From: Candidatus Dadabacteria bacterium
Lineage (GTDB): Bacteria > Desulfobacterota_D > UBA1144 > Nemesobacterales > UBA2774
Assembly: GCA_020027805.1 (NCBI GenBank)
Contig: JAHKKQ010000076.1
Span: 1-9,170, forward strand
Length of the DNA stretch: 9,170 bases
Reading direction: 5' to 3'
The position numbers were made by a program, and so were the translations under genes. Shown one piece after another: positions 6,526-9,170 of the stretch. The stretch's first letter is position 1. Every line of letters begins with the position of its first letter. Under the pieces are notes generated by a model. The model did not search any database. It worked only from the letters and a program-made list of their open reading frames with translations, and was not told the DNA's origin.

Positions 6526-7284
6526 TTAGTTATTAACAGTAATAAAAACCAATTTCACGATCGGCTCCGATTTTTTGAGTGATTCACCGTAGGCTTTGGC
6601 TGCTTCGATATTGCCGAAGGTCCCTACCCTGACCCTGTACCAATTCTTATTATCAGGAGAGGCCATGGATTTTATAAACACGGGGTATCCCTTCGACTGG
6701 AGTGCGCTCGCGAGACTGTTCGCCTGCTTCTGATCCTGAAAAGACCCTATCTGGACCGTATATACGCCGTCCGGATCGACCTCGGGTAAAGTCGATTTAG
6801 CGGTCTCCGCCTCATTCTTTTTCCCGGCCGTTTTTTTATCCAGCTCGCGTTCTATTTCACGGGTGATCTCGGCCAACCGTTCGTCGGGCTTCGCGGGAGC
6901 TGCTGTATCGGTCTTTTCGGGGGCTGCCGCCTCTTTTATCTCTTTCACGGCGTCCGCTTCTTTCTCGATGTTCTTCTTTTCAACTTCTTTCTCTTCATCT
7001 TCGGCGGCTGGGACGGCAGGGTGCGGGCTCTCTATCCCCGCTTCCTCAACGACCGGAGAAGGGCTCTCGGATATTTGCTCAGCCTCTGTCTCGGGAGCTT
7101 CCTCGACCGGGGCTACAGACGGCTCGGGCGGCGCTTCGTCGAACCTTTTAGTTATCTTGAGCTCCTGCTGGCTGAGCCTTTTGCCGACGAACACGCCGAG
7201 GCCGAAAACGACCACAAACAGCACCGTAAACGCAATGAGGAACGAAAATACCCTGCCGCCTCCCGAAGAACTATCCCTACTCAT
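6526..7284 (-). CDS. Membrane-anchored SPOR-domain protein (FtsN-like layout)
   Basis: This is a 252-residue inner-membrane protein predicted to bind peptidoglycan at the septum. A short Ser/Gly-rich cytoplasmic tail (1-11) is followed by one transmembrane segment (about 12-34), with GKR just after it. Residues about 45-170 are a periplasmic linker rich in Glu, Ala, Pro and Lys. A stretch at 98-120 and again at 134-155 is highly charged and probably helical. The SPOR domain is at about 173-251 (VYTVQIGSF, SKGYPVF, WYRVRVGTFG). This is the layout of FtsN and DedD, but there is no sequence basis for naming it either one. It starts 3 bases after the argS stop, with GGAGAGG 9 bases before the ATG and inside the argS end, so translation is probably coupled to argS. 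The next gene, also a SPOR protein, begins 7 bases downstream. The two SPOR domains are close paralogues in their C-terminal halves. Confidence 0.93.
   Translation of the reverse strand: MSRDSSSGGGRVFSFLIAFTVLFVVVFGLGVFVGKRLSQQELKITKRFDEAPPEPSVAPVEEAPETEAEQISESPSPVVEEAGIESPHPAVPAAEDEEKEVEKKNIEKEADAVKEIKEAAAPEKTDTAAPAKPDERLAEITREIERELDKKTAGKKNEAETAKSTLPEVDPDGVYTVQIGSFQDQKQANSLASALQSKGYPVFIKSMASPDNKNWYRVRVGTFGNIEAAKAYGESLKKSEPIVKLVFITVNN
6623..6642. repeat. 20-base exact repeat, copy in the membrane-anchored SPOR gene
   Basis: Direct repeat partner of 5035-5054, about 1.6 kb away. It covers the WYRVRVG codons of the SPOR domain. The codon-for-codon identity exceeds what protein conservation alone demands. 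Confidence 0.8.
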
Positions 7285-7287
7285 ATG

Positions 7288-8955
7288 TCACATCCTCTCC
7301 GGCGCTGATATCCCCAGCAGCTTCAGTCCGTTGCTGAGGACCGTCTGCACGCACCTCACGAGATAAAGCCTTGCACCGCTCAACGCGAGGTCGTCGACGA
7401 CGATCCTGGATTTATTATAGTAAGTATGGAAGTCGGAGGCTACCTCCAGGAGGTAGTAAGCGATCTTGTGCGGAGCAAGCGACTCGGCGGAATCCTCCAC
7501 AATATCCGGATAGAGCAGCAGCTTTTTGACGAGGTCCACCTCCTCGGGCTGAGAAAGCAGGTGAAGCGGGGAATCGGATTCCGGAACGCCCTCTTCCCCG
7601 GCCTTTCTGAACAGGCTCTTGATACGCGCATAAGCGTATTGGATATAGTAGACGGGGTTCTCGCTCGATTCCTTCTTAGCCAGGTCGAGGTCGAAGTCAA
7701 GATGACTCTCGGAGCTCCGCATGAGGAGGAAGAAACGCATGACGTCGGCTCCGACTTCATTCACCACGTCGCGCATCGTGACATAGCTGCCTGACCTCTT
7801 CGACATCGAGACCTCTTCGCCTTTCCTCATGAGACGGACGAACTGGATGAGGACGACGCCCAACCTCGAATCGTCGAATCCGAGAGCCCTGAGCGCGGCT
7901 TTCAGCCTGGAAACATGGCCGTGATGGTCAGCCCCCCAGACGTTGATGAGACTTTCAAAACCCCTCTCAAGCTTGTCGGCATGGTACGCTATGTCCGAGA
8001 GGAAGTACGTGGGGCTTCCGTCGCTCTTCACCAGCACCCAGTCCTGCGTGTCCCCGTATCCGGTCCCGGCGAACCAGAGGGCGCCTTCCCTTTCCTCGAG
8101 CGCTCCTTTTTCAGCAAGACGCTTTTTGATTTCGCCGAGCTTCCCGCCGCTGCCCGACCCGTGGATATTTTCCGTCTCGCTGTACCACACATCGAAATGT
8201 ATGCCTATCTCCCCGAGGTCCTTCCCTATGAAACCGAGCAGCTTCTCCCGCGCGAATTCTCTCGAGAAGGCCAGGGCTTCGTCTCTCTCTCCACGGAGCA
8301 GGGAATCGCCTTTGAGCCCCCTGATTTCAGACGCTATTTCCCTTACATATTCGCCCTTGTACCCGTCTTCGGGTATTTCCGCTGCCTCTCCGAAGAGCCC
8401 CCTGTACCTCGCGAATACGGATTCCCCGAGAAGCTCCATCTGTCTTCCCGCATCGTTTATATAGAACTCCCTTGTGACCTTGTAGCCCGACGCCGAGAGG
8501 ACGTTCGCTACCGTATCACCCACGACCGCGTTCCTCGCGTGTCCCATGTGGAGGTAACCGGTGGGGTTTGCGCTGACGAATTCGACCAGGACGCTGAGAC
8601 CATTGCCGACGTTGGAAGTCCCGAACTCCTCACCGAGCCTCGTTATCTCAGCGAGCTTGCTTACAATAGCTTCTTCCTTTACGAAGAAATTGATGAAGCC
8701 GGCCCCTGCGATCTCGACCTTTCTGAAGAGGGCGTCTCTCTCGCCGGGGAGGTTTTCGATAATGAGCTCCGCTACCTGCCGCGGGTTCTTACCCATTTTT
8801 TTGGCGAGGATCATGGCCGTATTTATCGAAAAATCGCCGAATTCTTTCCGTTTCGGGATGCTGACCTCGACCTCAACAGGGAGGCCGGTCATGTTGATTT
8901 TCTTTCCTATGCTCTCGACCGACTGTAAAACTACTCTCTCTATATCTTCTTTCAT
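7288..8955 (-). CDS. argS: Arginyl-tRNA synthetase
   Basis: ArgS charges tRNA-Arg with arginine using ATP in the cytoplasm. It is a class I enzyme that needs the tRNA to activate the amino acid. The 555-residue product has normal family length. Residues about 5-93 are the N-terminal additional domain that reads the tRNA elbow. The Rossmann-fold core begins near 120, with the HIGH motif as HMGH (136-139) inside SANPTGYLHMGH; a Tyr stands where many family members have Pro. The KMSKS motif is MSKR (384-387). Residues about 434-555 are the helical DALR anticodon-binding domain. The ATG at 8955 fits the family N-terminus and has no in-frame alternative nearby. No Shine-Dalgarno site precedes it, and a good promoter ends only 14 bases upstream. 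It is the first gene of a run with the two SPOR genes (gaps of 3 and 7 bases). The identification is firm. Confidence 0.98.
   Translation of the reverse strand: MKEDIERVVLQSVESIGKKINMTGLPVEVEVSIPKRKEFGDFSINTAMILAKKMGKNPRQVAELIIENLPGERDALFRKVEIAGAGFINFFVKEEAIVSKLAEITRLGEEFGTSNVGNGLSVLVEFVSANPTGYLHMGHARNAVVGDTVANVLSASGYKVTREFYINDAGRQMELLGESVFARYRGLFGEAAEIPEDGYKGEYVREIASEIRGLKGDSLLRGERDEALAFSREFAREKLLGFIGKDLGEIGIHFDVWYSETENIHGSGSGGKLGEIKKRLAEKGALEEREGALWFAGTGYGDTQDWVLVKSDGSPTYFLSDIAYHADKLERGFESLINVWGADHHGHVSRLKAALRALGFDDSRLGVVLIQFVRLMRKGEEVSMSKRSGSYVTMRDVVNEVGADVMRFFLLMRSSESHLDFDLDLAKKESSENPVYYIQYAYARIKSLFRKAGEEGVPESDSPLHLLSQPEEVDLVKKLLLYPDIVEDSAESLAPHKIAYYLLEVASDFHTYYNKSRIVVDDLALSGARLYLVRCVQTVLSNGLKLLGISAPERM
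7294..7300 (-). promoter_or_regulatory. Ribosome-binding site of the membrane-anchored SPOR gene, inside argS
   Basis: The minus strand reads GGAGAGG, 9 bases before the ATG at 7284. It lies within the last codons of argS, just ahead of the argS TGA. Ribosomes finishing argS would pass over it, which suggests translational coupling. Confidence 0.75.
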
Positions 8956-8969
8956 ATCGTTATGAGGAA

Positions 8970-8998
8970 ATTACACCATATATCGCGGGGAGTTACAA
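8970..8998 (-). promoter_or_regulatory. Sigma70-type promoter of the argS operon
   Basis: On the minus strand a -35 element TTGTAA (8993-8998, 4 of 6 to consensus) is followed after exactly 17 bases by a -10 element TGTAAT (8970-8975, 5 of 6). The bases TGG just before the -10 form an extended -10 (TGn). It lies in the gap between the upstream partial gene and argS. Transcription would start near 8963, leaving a leader of about 8 bases. Confidence 0.6.
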
Positions 8999-9018
8999 GA
9001 AAACCCCATATGCCTGAA

Positions 9019-9032
9019 CACGTGCCCGGGCA
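9019..9032. promoter_or_regulatory. Two overlapping palindromes upstream of the argS promoter
   Basis: CACGTG (9019-9024) overlaps TGCCCGGGCA (9023-9032), each a perfect palindrome. They lie about 20-35 bases upstream of the -35 element of the argS promoter. The position would suit an activator or repressor site, but short G+C palindromes also arise by chance and no known regulator site is recognised. Confidence 0.2.
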
Positions 9033-9046
9033 AAAGACCGAGGCAA

Positions 9047-9170
9047 TTAGAACTGAGGGAGCAGCTCGGCCGGGGACAGATGGGAGACATCGTTCAGCAG
9101 CCTTACCTCTACATTCCCGTTCACGGAAACAATCAAATTCTTCGAGGCGGCCCGGAGATTGAAATTACGG
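9047..9170 (-). CDS. Partial hypothetical protein (C-terminal end)
   Basis: An open frame enters from the window edge and ends at a TAA at 9047-9049. It gives 40 complete residues ending NDVSHLSPAELLPQF. The stretch IVSVNGNVEVRLLNDVS suggests two beta strands with an NGN turn, followed by a short helix. I do not recognise the family and the start lies outside the window. The same strand as argS, a stop just before the argS promoter and plausible protein composition favour a real gene, but 40 residues is weak evidence. Confidence 0.4.
   Translation of the reverse strand, partial: RNFNLRAASKNLIVSVNGNVEVRLLNDVSHLSPAELLPQF

Noticed and set aside
6863..7366. Plus-strand Ser/Ala/Thr-rich frame opposite the anchored SPOR gene
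   Set aside because: Its composition is the antisense image of the Glu/Ala/Pro-rich linker of the SPOR protein; no independent evidence supports it.
7915..8928. Plus-strand open frame of 337 codons opposite argS
   Set aside because: It is entirely antisense to argS, whose motifs are complete. The translation resembles no protein family, and long antisense frames are expected in G+C-rich genes.
8962..9162. Plus-strand frame of 66 codons over the argS promoter region
   Set aside because: It begins with an ATG that lacks a ribosome-binding site and has an unstructured, arginine-rich translation. It overlaps the better-supported minus-strand promoter and partial gene.
1..9170. Mobile element, CRISPR array, tRNA or rRNA gene, defence or toxin module
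   Set aside because: Every stretch longer than about 260 bases is covered by a housekeeping or envelope gene on one strand, and I found no terminal inverted repeats, repeat-spacer pattern or RNA gene signature.

Overview
The window is a compact stretch of bacterial housekeeping DNA. It is moderately G+C-rich in genes and A+T-rich in the short gaps. All recognisable genes lie on the minus strand, so transcription runs from high to low coordinates. The two SPOR-domain envelope proteins, one with a single N-terminal membrane anchor and one with a signal peptide, indicate a cell wall-bearing, probably Gram-negative bacterium. From memory, carB followed by greA, and argS followed by a SPOR protein, are arrangements found in Geobacter-type (deltaproteobacterial) genomes. 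I therefore favour a Desulfobacterota-like or related uncultured lineage, but no marker here fixes the taxon.

In transcription order the layout is as follows. The C-terminal end of an unrecognised gene stops at 9047. A 91-base gap then holds a good sigma70-type promoter. Next comes a tight run of argS (arginyl-tRNA synthetase, 7288-8955), a membrane-anchored SPOR protein (6526-7284, 3 bases after argS) and a secreted SPOR protein with a beta-rich, IPT/TIG-like N-terminal half (4938-6518, 7 bases further on). After a gap of about 130 bases comes a CDP-alcohol phosphatidyltransferase of the inositol-phosphate-lipid type (4087-4809). A 253-base gap with a terminator-like hairpin precedes carB (642-3833), and a 104-base gap with a perfect -10 box precedes greA (61-537). 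Bases 1-60 hold no gene I can support.

Functionally the genes cover translation (ArgS), cell-wall or division-site binding (two SPOR proteins), phospholipid head-group transfer, pyrimidine and arginine precursor synthesis (CarB) and transcript cleavage (GreA). I see no phage, transposon, CRISPR, toxin-antitoxin or defence module, and no convincing new system. The points worth a second look are local. They are an argS promoter that predicts an 8-base leader, a carB start with no ribosome-binding site just downstream of a possible attenuator, a 20-base exact repeat shared by the two SPOR genes, and the unusual architecture of the secreted SPOR protein.
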